Assembly: GCF_900102035.1 (NCBI RefSeq)
Contig: NZ_LT629689.1
Coordinates: 6,172,501-6,236,500 of the forward strand
DNA: 64,000 bases
Origin: Pseudomonas extremaustralis
Lineage (GTDB): Bacteria; Pseudomonadota; Gammaproteobacteria; Pseudomonadales; Pseudomonadaceae
Reading direction: 5' to 3'
The notes under the pieces are model-generated. The model saw only the letters and a program-made list of their open reading frames with translations. It ran no database searches and had not been told where the DNA came from. The translations under genes were made by a program, and so were the position numbers. Of the stretch, positions 8,926-16,815 are shown in pieces; the first letter of the stretch is position 1, and each line of letters begins with the position of its first letter.

Positions 8926-10038
8926 CTAATGTTCGCTGCGATACACCTCGGCAAAAATATCCGTGATCGCCCGCCGCGGCCTGCGTTGCCTGAGTTCTTT
9001 GACGCGCTGTCCCAGCCGAATCAACTCCTCACTAGGCTTGGCCCACTGCTCCTCAGGAATCGACTCCGACCAGGCTTGCATGGCCTCCGGCAATTTTTTG
9101 CGGCCGACCTTGGCGATGCGTTTCACCTCCCATTCGACGAGGCGGTTGGGCAAGGTCCAGAAGGTCATGACGTGGTAGAGGTACCAGAAAAAACCATGCA
9201 CCCAGCCGACTTCCTTCTCGCGAATCCGCCGGTGCAGGCGCGCGCGGGCGTTGCGGAAAGTGTGCATGCCCTCATGGGGCGGATCGTTTGGGCCTTGCAG
9301 GTCCATCGGGTCCTGGATGCTTTTGAGGTCGTGGACTTCGTACTCCATGTAGGCGCGCACGGCTTCCCAATGGGCAATCGCCAGCGGCATCCCGGCGCAC
9401 ATGAACTCAACGCGCACCAGTTCCCCTTCGTGATGAAAGCCCATGCCCATGCCGTATTGGCGAGTTACGCCATACTGTGAGCCGCCTTGCGCCTGGACGA
9501 CCCAGGCGCAGAGGGACTCCCAGGGGACGAACAGAGGGGCTTGTGCGCCCTGGGGCATGAAGCAGACTTCGCGACGTTGGCGGTTGAAGCGGGTGGGGAT
9601 GACTTCTGTGTATTGGCTGTGTTTGTTGAGCCAAACAGCTAAACCCACAGTAAGTCCACCAATGAACGTGTAGGAGGATGGTTCCAGAGCAGTAATCGCA
9701 AGGTTTTTACTAAACTCCACGACTTCAGCCAATCCAAAACCACTGGCAGCAGCAATTAGTCCCGTAATCAGGGGGATGCCCAGGATCATCAAGACCGCAG
9801 TGGTAAACGGTCCCCCCAATACCACCTGCCATGAAAATACTTGAGGGGTGCCGCCACCGAAGTCCAAGTACGTGTCGTTGAGATCGCTCACGTAGGGACT
9901 ATAGGGCGATGCCTCTGTCGGCAGCGGTAGCGGTGCCAGGTACGTCGTGTAGCCAGAGGGAAACGATTCGACGTCTCCAGCTCGGTACACCTTCATTGCC
10001 GCCGGATCGGTCGAGGGGGTATCAATGGGTTTAGTCAT
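8926..10038 (-). CDS. T6SS immunity-like membrane protein, copy A (distal copy)
   Basis: This 370-residue protein is the last of three tandem paralogues downstream of a VasX-like effector. It begins MTKPIDTPSTDPAAMKVYRA and has a conserved soluble start (VSDLNDTYLDFGGGTPQVFSW). A hydrophobic hairpin (about residues 72-138) differs strongly from the other copies. A nearly identical C-terminal domain follows (NKHSQYTEVIPTRFNRQRRE, then FFWYLYHVMTFWTLPNRLVE). The C-terminus stops after EVYRSEH, about 15 residues shorter than the other two. I believe the family corresponds to DUF6708, from memory. Protection of the producing cell against the pore-forming effector is inferred from position and membrane segments. 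Confidence 0.7.
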   Translation of the reverse strand: MTKPIDTPSTDPAAMKVYRAGDVESFPSGYTTYLAPLPLPTEASPYSPYVSDLNDTYLDFGGGTPQVFSWQVVLGGPFTTAVLMILGIPLITGLIAAASGFGLAEVVEFSKNLAITALEPSSYTFIGGLTVGLAVWLNKHSQYTEVIPTRFNRQRREVCFMPQGAQAPLFVPWESLCAWVVQAQGGSQYGVTRQYGMGMGFHHEGELVRVEFMCAGMPLAIAHWEAVRAYMEYEVHDLKSIQDPMDLQGPNDPPHEGMHTFRNARARLHRRIREKEVGWVHGFFWYLYHVMTFWTLPNRLVEWEVKRIAKVGRKKLPEAMQAWSESIPEEQWAKPSEELIRLGQRVKELRQRRPRRAITDIFAEVYRSEH

Positions 10039-10056
10039 GCGAGATCAACTCCAGCA

Positions 10057-11214
10057 TCATTTACGCCAGCGCTTGAACTTGCGTTCAGCGCCACCCAGCG
10101 GTTCATGTTCGCGTCGGTAAACCTCGGCAAAAATGTCGGTGATCGCGCGCTGCGGCCTGCGTTGCCTGAGTTCTTTGACGCGCTGTCCCAGCCGAATCAA
10201 CGCCTCACTAGGCTTGGCCCACTGCTCCTCAGGAATCGACTCCGACCAGGCTTGCATGGCCTCCGGCAACTTTTTGCGGCCGACCTTGGCGATGCGTTTC
10301 ACCTCCCATTCGACGAGGCGGTTGGGCAAGGTCCAGAAGGTCATGACGTGGTAGAGGTACCAGAAAAACCCATACACCCAGCCGACCTCCTTCTCGCGAA
10401 TCCGCCGGTGCAGGCGCGCGCGGGCGTTGCGGAAAGTGTGCATGCCCTCATGGGGCGGATCGTTTGGGCCTTGCAGGTCCATCGGGTCCTGGATGCTTTT
10501 GAGATCGTGGACTTCGTACTCCATGTAGGCGCGCACGGCTTCCCAGTGGGCAATCGCCAGCGGCATCCCGGCGCACATGAACTCAACGCGCACCAGTTCC
10601 CCTTCGTGATAAAAACCCATGCCCATGCCGTACTGGCGAGTCACACCATACTGTGAACCGCCTTGCGCCTGGACGACCCAGGCGCAGAGGGATTCCCAGG
10701 GGACGAACAGAGGGGCTTGTGCGCCCTGGGGCATGAAGCAGACTTCGCGGCGTTGGCGGTTGAAGCGGGTGGGGATGACTTCTGTGTATTGGCTGTGTTT
10801 GTTGAACCATACCCCGAGGCCAACGGCCAGACTGTACAAAGATGGCCAGAAGACAATTTCATAACCCGCTAGAAATATGCCTTGCATCGAATTCCAAATA
10901 TCAGCCCACTCATAACCGAAGCTTGCCCCAAGAAGAGCGCCTATAACTGGGCCACCCAGAAGTACGAAGACCGCAGCGGTAAAAGGCCCCCCCAATGTCA
11001 TCTGCCATGAAAATACTTGGGGGGTACCGCCGCCAAAGTCCAGGTACGTGTCATTGAGATCGCTCACGTAAGGGCTGTGTGGTGATACCTCTGTCGGCAG
11101 CGGTAGCGGTGCCAGGTACGTCGTGTAGCCAGAGGGAAACGATTCGATGTCTCCAGCTCGGTATACCTTCATTGCCGCCGGATCGGTCGAGGGGGTATCA
11201 ATGGGTTTAGTCAT
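10057..11214 (-). CDS. T6SS immunity-like membrane protein, copy B (middle copy)
   Basis: This 385-residue paralogue is nearly identical to its neighbours outside residues about 72-138. There it has its own membrane segment (VFVLLGGPVIGALLGASFGY, then GYEIVFWPSLYSLAVGLGVW). The C-terminus ends GGAERKFKRWRK, shared with copy C and missing from copy A. It lies 18 bp from each neighbour with identical junction sequence, so the array arose by unit duplication of 1176 bp. An additional hydrophobic patch (GFFWYLYHVMTFWTL, about residues 293-307) is shared by all three. It is likely a membrane immunity protein with a specificity different from or broader than that of the other copies; no function has been shown here. 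Confidence 0.7.
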   Translation of the reverse strand: MTKPIDTPSTDPAAMKVYRAGDIESFPSGYTTYLAPLPLPTEVSPHSPYVSDLNDTYLDFGGGTPQVFSWQMTLGGPFTAAVFVLLGGPVIGALLGASFGYEWADIWNSMQGIFLAGYEIVFWPSLYSLAVGLGVWFNKHSQYTEVIPTRFNRQRREVCFMPQGAQAPLFVPWESLCAWVVQAQGGSQYGVTRQYGMGMGFYHEGELVRVEFMCAGMPLAIAHWEAVRAYMEYEVHDLKSIQDPMDLQGPNDPPHEGMHTFRNARARLHRRIREKEVGWVYGFFWYLYHVMTFWTLPNRLVEWEVKRIAKVGRKKLPEAMQAWSESIPEEQWAKPSEALIRLGQRVKELRQRRPQRAITDIFAEVYRREHEPLGGAERKFKRWRK

Positions 11215-11232
11215 GTGAGATCAACTCCAGCA

Positions 11233-12390
11233 TCATTTACGCCACCGCTTGAACTTGCGTTCAGAGCCACCCATCGGTTCATGTTCGCGTCGGTAAACCT
11301 CGGCAAAAATGTCGGTGATCGCGCGCTGCGGCCTGCGTTGCCTGAGTTCTTTGACGCGCTGTCCCAATCGAATCAACGCCTCGCTGGGCTTGGCCCACTG
11401 CTCCTCAGGAATCGACTCCGACCAGGCTTGCATGACCTCCGGCAATTTTTTGCGGCCGACCTTGGCGATGCGTTTCACCTCCCATTCGACGAGGCGGTTG
11501 GGCAAGGTCCAGAAGGTCATGACGTGGTAGAGGTACCAGAAAAAACCATGCACCCAGCCGACCTCCTTCTCGCGAATCCGTCGGTGCAGGCGTGCGCGGG
11601 CGTTGCGGAAGGTGTGCATGCCCTCATGGGGCGGATCGTTTGGGCCTTGCAGGTCCATCGGGTCCTGGATGCTTTTGAGGTCGTGGACTTCGTACTCCAT
11701 GTAGGCGCGCACGGCTTCCCAGTGGGCAATCGCCAGCGGCATCCCGGCGCACATGAACTCAACGCGCACCAGTTCCCCTTCGTGATAAAAACCCATGCCC
11801 ATGCCGTACTGGCGAGTCACACCATACTGTGAAGCGCCTTGCGCCTGGACGACCCAGGCGCAGAGGGATTCCCAGGGCACGAACAGAGGGGCTGTCGCCC
11901 CCCTGGGCATGAAGCAGACTTCGCGGCGTTGGCGGTTGAAGCGGGTGGGGATGACTTCTGTGTATTGGCTGTGTTTGTTGAGCCATACCCCGAGGCCAAC
12001 GGCCAGATTGCACAAAGATGACCAGAAGACAATTTCATAAGCCTCTAAAAATACGCCTTGCATCGCATCCCCGATATCAACCCATCCATATCCGAAGCCT
12101 GCACCAAACAAAGCAATAACAATCGGGCCACCCAAAAGTGCTAAGACCGCAGCGGTAAAAGGCCCCCCCAATGTCATCTGCCAGGAAAATACTTGGGGGG
12201 TACCGCCGCCAAAGTCCAGGTACGTGTCGTTGAGATCGCTCACGTAGGGACTGTGTGGTGTTGCTTCTGTAGGCAGCGGTAGTGGTGCCAGGTAGGTCGT
12301 GTAGCCAGAAGCAAACGATTCGACGTCTCCAGCTCGGTACACCTTCGTTAACGCCGGATCGGTCGAGGGGGGATCGATGGGTTTAGTCAT
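11233..12390 (-). CDS. T6SS immunity-like membrane protein, copy C (next to effector)
   Basis: This 385-residue copy is closest to the effector; its start overlaps the effector stop by 8 bp, indicating translational coupling. It has the same architecture as copies A and B. Its variable hydrophobic region reads VLALLGGPIVIALFGAGFGY, then AYEIVFWSSLCNLAVGLGVW, and the tail ends GGSERKFKRWRK. Because of the overlap it is the best candidate for the cognate immunity protein of the effector, with copies A and B as duplicated variants. It does not obviously resemble the multi-helix TsiV2 immunity protein of V. cholerae VasX. Confidence 0.72.
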   Translation of the reverse strand: MTKPIDPPSTDPALTKVYRAGDVESFASGYTTYLAPLPLPTEATPHSPYVSDLNDTYLDFGGGTPQVFSWQMTLGGPFTAAVLALLGGPIVIALFGAGFGYGWVDIGDAMQGVFLEAYEIVFWSSLCNLAVGLGVWLNKHSQYTEVIPTRFNRQRREVCFMPRGATAPLFVPWESLCAWVVQAQGASQYGVTRQYGMGMGFYHEGELVRVEFMCAGMPLAIAHWEAVRAYMEYEVHDLKSIQDPMDLQGPNDPPHEGMHTFRNARARLHRRIREKEVGWVHGFFWYLYHVMTFWTLPNRLVEWEVKRIAKVGRKKLPEVMQAWSESIPEEQWAKPSEALIRLGQRVKELRQRRPQRAITDIFAEVYRREHEPMGGSERKFKRWRK

Positions 12391-15300
12391 GTGAGATCAA
12401 CTCCAGCATCAGGGGCTCTATCTGCAGCAGCGGTGCGTTGGGGAGAAGGGGTTTCTGATCAACTGGCGGGAAGGCTCCGCTATCCCTTGGCTCAAAGCGG
12501 ATAGAGTACGTTCGCTGATGCGGCTGCCCGTTGGCGTTGGGGCTTTGAATGACCACCACCAGCATTAGCTCTTCGCGGGACCTGTTTGGTATCAGTTCAT
12601 CGGGCACGGGGTAGCCGATGCAGAGAATCATCTGATGGCCATCGACGCGACGTAGCCTGGCCTCGACGGCCTCACTGAGTATTTCCCAGCGTTCGTGGGG
12701 CATCCCCCTTTCCACGCGAATCGTGCTGATGCGGTATGCAGCGATGCTTAACTGATGGCTGGGCCTGCCGCCCATCGGTGGCGTAAATGCGCCGATATCC
12801 AGCCCGGGCAACAGCAAATGCATATCGCCGACCTTGGCTTCCAGCAGCAGGTCTTTCCACCAGGTGTCGTATTCGACAGGGCCGACCTGCACGGAGGGTG
12901 CCTGCATGATCGTGATCAAGGCGTTCTGGTAGTCAGCCAGGCTCAAGGATTTGCGTTTGCTCGCATCCCGTCCCCACGGCGTGCTTTGTAGCCATTGGTC
13001 ATGGGCACTGGTGTTGTAGTGGTTGTAGAGATAGTTGCCGCCCAACTCCAACGCCGTAAACAGCGCGCCGACCAGGTTTACACGGAAAAAAACGCTTGAG
13101 AGCCGCACCCCGGAGGCGGCCCATGCGGCGGTTCTGGCGGCTCCTTGCTTGGCCAAAAATACGGTAGCCGTCGCGTCGAGCGTATGGCCCAGGCCATACA
13201 GATTACTTGCCAGCAAACCGCCTGATCCGGCCCTCGACATGATCGCCCCGGCCTGAGCCCCGCCGTTGCCGCTGCGGACGGCTTGCTCCCAGTTGGCTTG
13301 ATAACTGTTGAGGCTGGAATTGGCAGCGAACACCCCGAATGCATAAGTCATCAGTCCCAAACCGATGTGCAACTTGCCCATTTGCACATGCACATGGGCG
13401 ACGGCGTGATTCTGCAACCCTTTGGCCAACACTGCGCTGCGAGCAGTCAGCGCCGTATCGAATACACCTTGCGCCGCAGCAAAACCGGTGGCGCCGGTCG
13501 CCATTAAGGCACTAAAAAAAGGCATTCTAGATCGTTGGTGTTCAGTGAATGTCTCTGCCATCACTTGCCAAAGATTCAACGCCTGCACCACAAACACCAA
13601 CAACGCCGCCCCATCCCCCAACCGATTCGGTAGTGGCGCCGCCTTCACCCCCTCGCGAAAGTTCCTCATCAACTCGGCTATTTCCTGCCGGCCCGCTGGC
13701 GGAAAGACCACCGTGATGCCCGCCCGTGCGGGCGTGGCCCCGAAAAACTGGACGTGGTTGCCCGGCAAGTCGCCAATCGGGCTGAGTGCGTTGGCCAGGC
13801 GCGCTTCGGCGATGCCCATTCGATAGCGGGTGTTCGCGATTTCAACCTGAAGTTCTCGCGCTCTGGGCGATTTGTGACCCGCCGTCTGTTTTGTCCAGAC
13901 CCGTTCGCGCTTGAGCCTTTGCAGGTACTCCTGTTCTCTGAACCAGTCCCGGAGTTCGCGCCGGAGTGAGTCCTTCTCGTCCGCCGATGCAAAGGTAAAG
14001 GTCACGCCCTCGTGCTTCGCCGCGTCCAGAATGCGCATCAGCAAGGCCTTGGGTAAGCGACTGAAGAGCTGATCGAGCGTCGGCATCGCGTGGCCCTTGA
14101 ACACCTGATCAAAGTCCGCCAGGGCTTTTTCCATGCCACGATTGAGCGCCGGGGTCATGGTCTGCTGGGCAGCCTCGGCGACCGCGCGGGTGTCGTCCGG
14201 CAGCCTGTCGAGGGCCGGCAAGCGGTTGTTCTCAAGGTCCTGAAGTTTTTTCAGCAGTTCGGGCATGTTGTTGAACAGCGTCATGCCCGCCGCCGGCACG
14301 AACGCATACTGAGCCCGGGCCGTCGTATGTTCGCTGTAGGGCCGCGTGTAAAACTGCGGGCGACTGAAGTGCGGGGCTTGCTCCAGGTACTGGAGCACCC
14401 GCTCGCAGGCGTCATCGCTTCGGCAAATGTCCTTCAGGCAGGCGTATTCGGTGGTAAAACATTGGCCGATCTGTCTGGCATTCTCGGGGTCGTAGTACCA
14501 CGCGCTTTTATGGAAAAAACCGGCGCAAAACAGCGCCGTGCGATCCGCCGTGATGTGCTCGAGCAGGGTGTTCCAACGCTGGAGGGATTGGCGGTGAGCG
14601 AACAGCGCGCTGTCCATCGCCTCACGGTCGATCAGGTCATTGATACCGCGCTGGCCCATCTTCGCGCCATTGAGGACATCCCTGATGCGGCGGTCTTGCT
14701 CTTTACCAAGCTTGATCAGGGCCTCGAAATGTTCCTCGACGAAGTCCTGGGGCGACGTCTTGAAGTGTTCACGGGTGTAATAGCGCCGATCCGTGTCTTC
14801 GATGTCGTGAGTCGCGGCGGCGTAGTCTGCAGAGGCCCCCTGGTAGCGGACCATATACAGCGCGTCTTCCAGGGCCTCCTTGTGCAAGCGCGCCAGTTCT
14901 GGCGGTACGGGACTGCCCTTCGGCGGTGTAGGCAATCCGCCTCTGTTGAGGTAATCGACCAGAGCCTGGCGCGTCGTACCTTGCTGCGGCGCCGGCATGG
15001 CCTCCAGGTCGGCGAGCATGCGCTTGATGGCCGGGTGGTTACTGGCATCGGCCAATCCGCCGATATCCGCCTGGGTCAATTGGGTCAGCGATTCGATATA
15101 GCAGGCCAGCAGGTAGTCACGCTCGTTGCCGCGTGCTTGCGATCCGCCGTTGGCCCACGCATCGATCCACCCGACGACCTTATCCTGGTAGTTGGCGAGG
15201 TCGCGAAGCACGCCAATATCATCCCTCACCGGCAAATACATGACGTCATAGCGGTACTCTGCCTCGACGCAATCGCTCAGGTGCCGCATCGGTACATCAT

Positions 15301-15919
15301 GAAACCGTACAAATGTTTCCCACAAATAGGGGGTGCGTTCAGGGTCGGGATCGCTGTCGTCATCGCCGCTGCAAGCGACCTCGGCCAACCAGCGTTCGGC
15401 CTGGTCGGGCGTCAATAAACCGGGGCCGCCGGTTTCACAATTGGCCTGGCCCAGATCGACGGGCTGCATGAAGTAGTCGCGTTCGGATGGGCTGTAGAGG
15501 ACCTGGCGACACTTTTTCGCGGTCCACTGTATTTCGGAGTGGCAGACATGCAGCTCAGCGCGTGCGGGATAGATCAACACCGGCTTGTTGATGGGCGTTT
15601 CGCGGTGATCACTGTGGACGTCCGTGCCTTGCCAGAGCATCGCGGTGACCACGCCATCGAGGACGCGGTATTCCGAGAGTTCGCGCTTTTTCGCGTCGAT
15701 CACATAGAGCCAGCCATCGCGCATCAGACGAATGCCGAGCGGGCGGGTGGCGAGTGTGTAGGGAACAGGGATCTCGGCCGAAGGGTCCAGGGCGGGGTCA
15801 TCGACCAATCCGTAGCACAGGGGCACCAACTGCATCGTGCTTTTCATCAGCGGGCAGGTGGCCATGGAGTTTTTCGCGTCATCGCGGCTTGCATTGACGT
15901 GGTTAGGGTTCTTTTTCAT
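12383..15919 (-). CDS. VasX-like T6SS effector, putative pore-forming toxin
   Basis: This 1178-residue protein starts MKKNPNHVNASRDDAKNSM. Its N-terminal region (MQLVPLCYGLVDDP, PYTLATRPLGIRLMRDGWLY) is typical of VasX-type T6SS effectors. The central 600 residues are charged and helical. Residues about 765-970 contain several hydrophobic stretches (ALLVFVVQALNLW, LHIGLGLMTYAFGVFAA, NLVGALFTALELGGNYLY), as expected of colicin-like membrane-permeabilising toxins. The start overlaps the DUF4123 gene stop by 4 bp and the stop overlaps the first immunity-like gene by 8 bp. No signal peptide is present, as expected for T6SS cargo. Delivery on the VgrG encoded two genes upstream is inferred. No nuclease or lipase motif was seen. 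Confidence 0.82.
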   Translation of the reverse strand: MKKNPNHVNASRDDAKNSMATCPLMKSTMQLVPLCYGLVDDPALDPSAEIPVPYTLATRPLGIRLMRDGWLYVIDAKKRELSEYRVLDGVVTAMLWQGTDVHSDHRETPINKPVLIYPARAELHVCHSEIQWTAKKCRQVLYSPSERDYFMQPVDLGQANCETGGPGLLTPDQAERWLAEVACSGDDDSDPDPERTPYLWETFVRFHDVPMRHLSDCVEAEYRYDVMYLPVRDDIGVLRDLANYQDKVVGWIDAWANGGSQARGNERDYLLACYIESLTQLTQADIGGLADASNHPAIKRMLADLEAMPAPQQGTTRQALVDYLNRGGLPTPPKGSPVPPELARLHKEALEDALYMVRYQGASADYAAATHDIEDTDRRYYTREHFKTSPQDFVEEHFEALIKLGKEQDRRIRDVLNGAKMGQRGINDLIDREAMDSALFAHRQSLQRWNTLLEHITADRTALFCAGFFHKSAWYYDPENARQIGQCFTTEYACLKDICRSDDACERVLQYLEQAPHFSRPQFYTRPYSEHTTARAQYAFVPAAGMTLFNNMPELLKKLQDLENNRLPALDRLPDDTRAVAEAAQQTMTPALNRGMEKALADFDQVFKGHAMPTLDQLFSRLPKALLMRILDAAKHEGVTFTFASADEKDSLRRELRDWFREQEYLQRLKRERVWTKQTAGHKSPRARELQVEIANTRYRMGIAEARLANALSPIGDLPGNHVQFFGATPARAGITVVFPPAGRQEIAELMRNFREGVKAAPLPNRLGDGAALLVFVVQALNLWQVMAETFTEHQRSRMPFFSALMATGATGFAAAQGVFDTALTARSAVLAKGLQNHAVAHVHVQMGKLHIGLGLMTYAFGVFAANSSLNSYQANWEQAVRSGNGGAQAGAIMSRAGSGGLLASNLYGLGHTLDATATVFLAKQGAARTAAWAASGVRLSSVFFRVNLVGALFTALELGGNYLYNHYNTSAHDQWLQSTPWGRDASKRKSLSLADYQNALITIMQAPSVQVGPVEYDTWWKDLLLEAKVGDMHLLLPGLDIGAFTPPMGGRPSHQLSIAAYRISTIRVERGMPHERWEILSEAVEARLRRVDGHQMILCIGYPVPDELIPNRSREELMLVVVIQSPNANGQPHQRTYSIRFEPRDSGAFPPVDQKPLLPNAPLLQIEPLMLELISHD

Positions 15920-16815
15920 ACCGGCTTCCTTTGCAAGTGTTCAGCCCTTGCCTTGGCGATACTGGCGACCTCTTCGAGTCGCTGCGTGGGAGTTTGCTGC
16001 GATGGGGTTTTCAGTTGGGCATCCAGGTCTGGATGCGCCTCCAGCGCTCGTTCGCCGAGAAACCCGTGGATGTTGGCGTAGAGCGTGATATCCAACTCAG
16101 TGTTGAGCCCGCGATCGTAGGCAGCCGATGCAAGCGCATGCAGATGTTCCCAGCGCTGTGGCGGGGTCGCATGAGCCTGATAGTGTGGAAAGTGTTCGTG
16201 CAGGTGCCGGTCGATGCGCATGACGGCATGGCGAAAACTTACCGCATCCAAAAGGCCGATTTGCTCATCGTTCAATCGATAGCGCGTGTTGTGATCGGTC
16301 TTTGGGGCCCCGCCCGGACGCAGGGTCAGGTGCCAGCATCCCCGCGCCGCATCAGCGGTGACCACGTGGGTGCAAGGACCGAACAAGGTGGGGTCCTTGA
16401 TGCTGTGGGCATGCACGAGGAGGGCGCGGGTGACGGCGGGGTCGGCGATGCGCAACAACACTTCTTCGCCTTGGGGGTGCCATACGCTGGTGAGCCAACG
16501 CCAGTGTGCGACCAAGTCACCCCACGGATGTTCGCTGAAGACCAGATAGCCCCATTCCTGGCGGGAGGCACTCAGGAACTGCTTCAGGACCGGGTCGTTT
16601 GGCGTTTTTATCTGCACCAGGCAGGGGGCGATATCGAGAACTTCAGCCCAGGGCGTGCCGAGGTACAGCGGTTCGAACAGTGGACTTTGTGCCCACTGGT
16701 ACAGGCGCTGTGGAAGTTTTTCGATGCTCACACCATCCAGCAGCAAACCAACGGTGCTATTCCACGGCAAATGTTGCGGCAGCCCATTTTCCAGCATCCA
16801 CGGGGAATCAGGCAT
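15916..16815 (-). CDS. DUF4123 (Tap/TEC) T6SS effector adaptor
   Basis: This 299-residue cytosolic protein has a DUF4123-like N-terminal half (VGLLLDGVSIEKLPQRLYQW, SPLFEPLYLGTPWAEVLDIA, then ASRQEWGYLVFSEHPWGDL and HWRWLTSVWHPQGEEVLLRI). DUF4123 adaptors load a specific effector onto its cognate VgrG and are normally encoded between the two, exactly as here. It overlaps vgrG by 8 bp and the effector by 4 bp. The C-terminal third is Gln/Thr-rich and helical. The family assignment rests on pattern and gene order; I cannot align it here. Confidence 0.82.
   Translation of the reverse strand: MPDSPWMLENGLPQHLPWNSTVGLLLDGVSIEKLPQRLYQWAQSPLFEPLYLGTPWAEVLDIAPCLVQIKTPNDPVLKQFLSASRQEWGYLVFSEHPWGDLVAHWRWLTSVWHPQGEEVLLRIADPAVTRALLVHAHSIKDPTLFGPCTHVVTADAARGCWHLTLRPGGAPKTDHNTRYRLNDEQIGLLDAVSFRHAVMRIDRHLHEHFPHYQAHATPPQRWEHLHALASAAYDRGLNTELDITLYANIHGFLGERALEAHPDLDAQLKTPSQQTPTQRLEEVASIAKARAEHLQRKPV

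Larger units (their letters stand above)
8926..12408 (-). repeat. Tandem triplication of the immunity-like gene
   Basis: Three direct repeats of about 1.13-1.18 kb start at 8926, 10057 and 11233, with identical 18-bp junctions. Long stretches are nearly identical at DNA level (for example the first 500 bp of each unit on the plus strand). Divergence is concentrated at about 9630-9840, 10800-11010 and 11990-12190, which encode the membrane segment. Confidence 0.9.

Noticed and set aside
8926..12408. Tandem repeats as a CRISPR-like or satellite array
   Set aside because: The units are complete 1.1-kb genes with intact reading frames, not short repeats and spacers.
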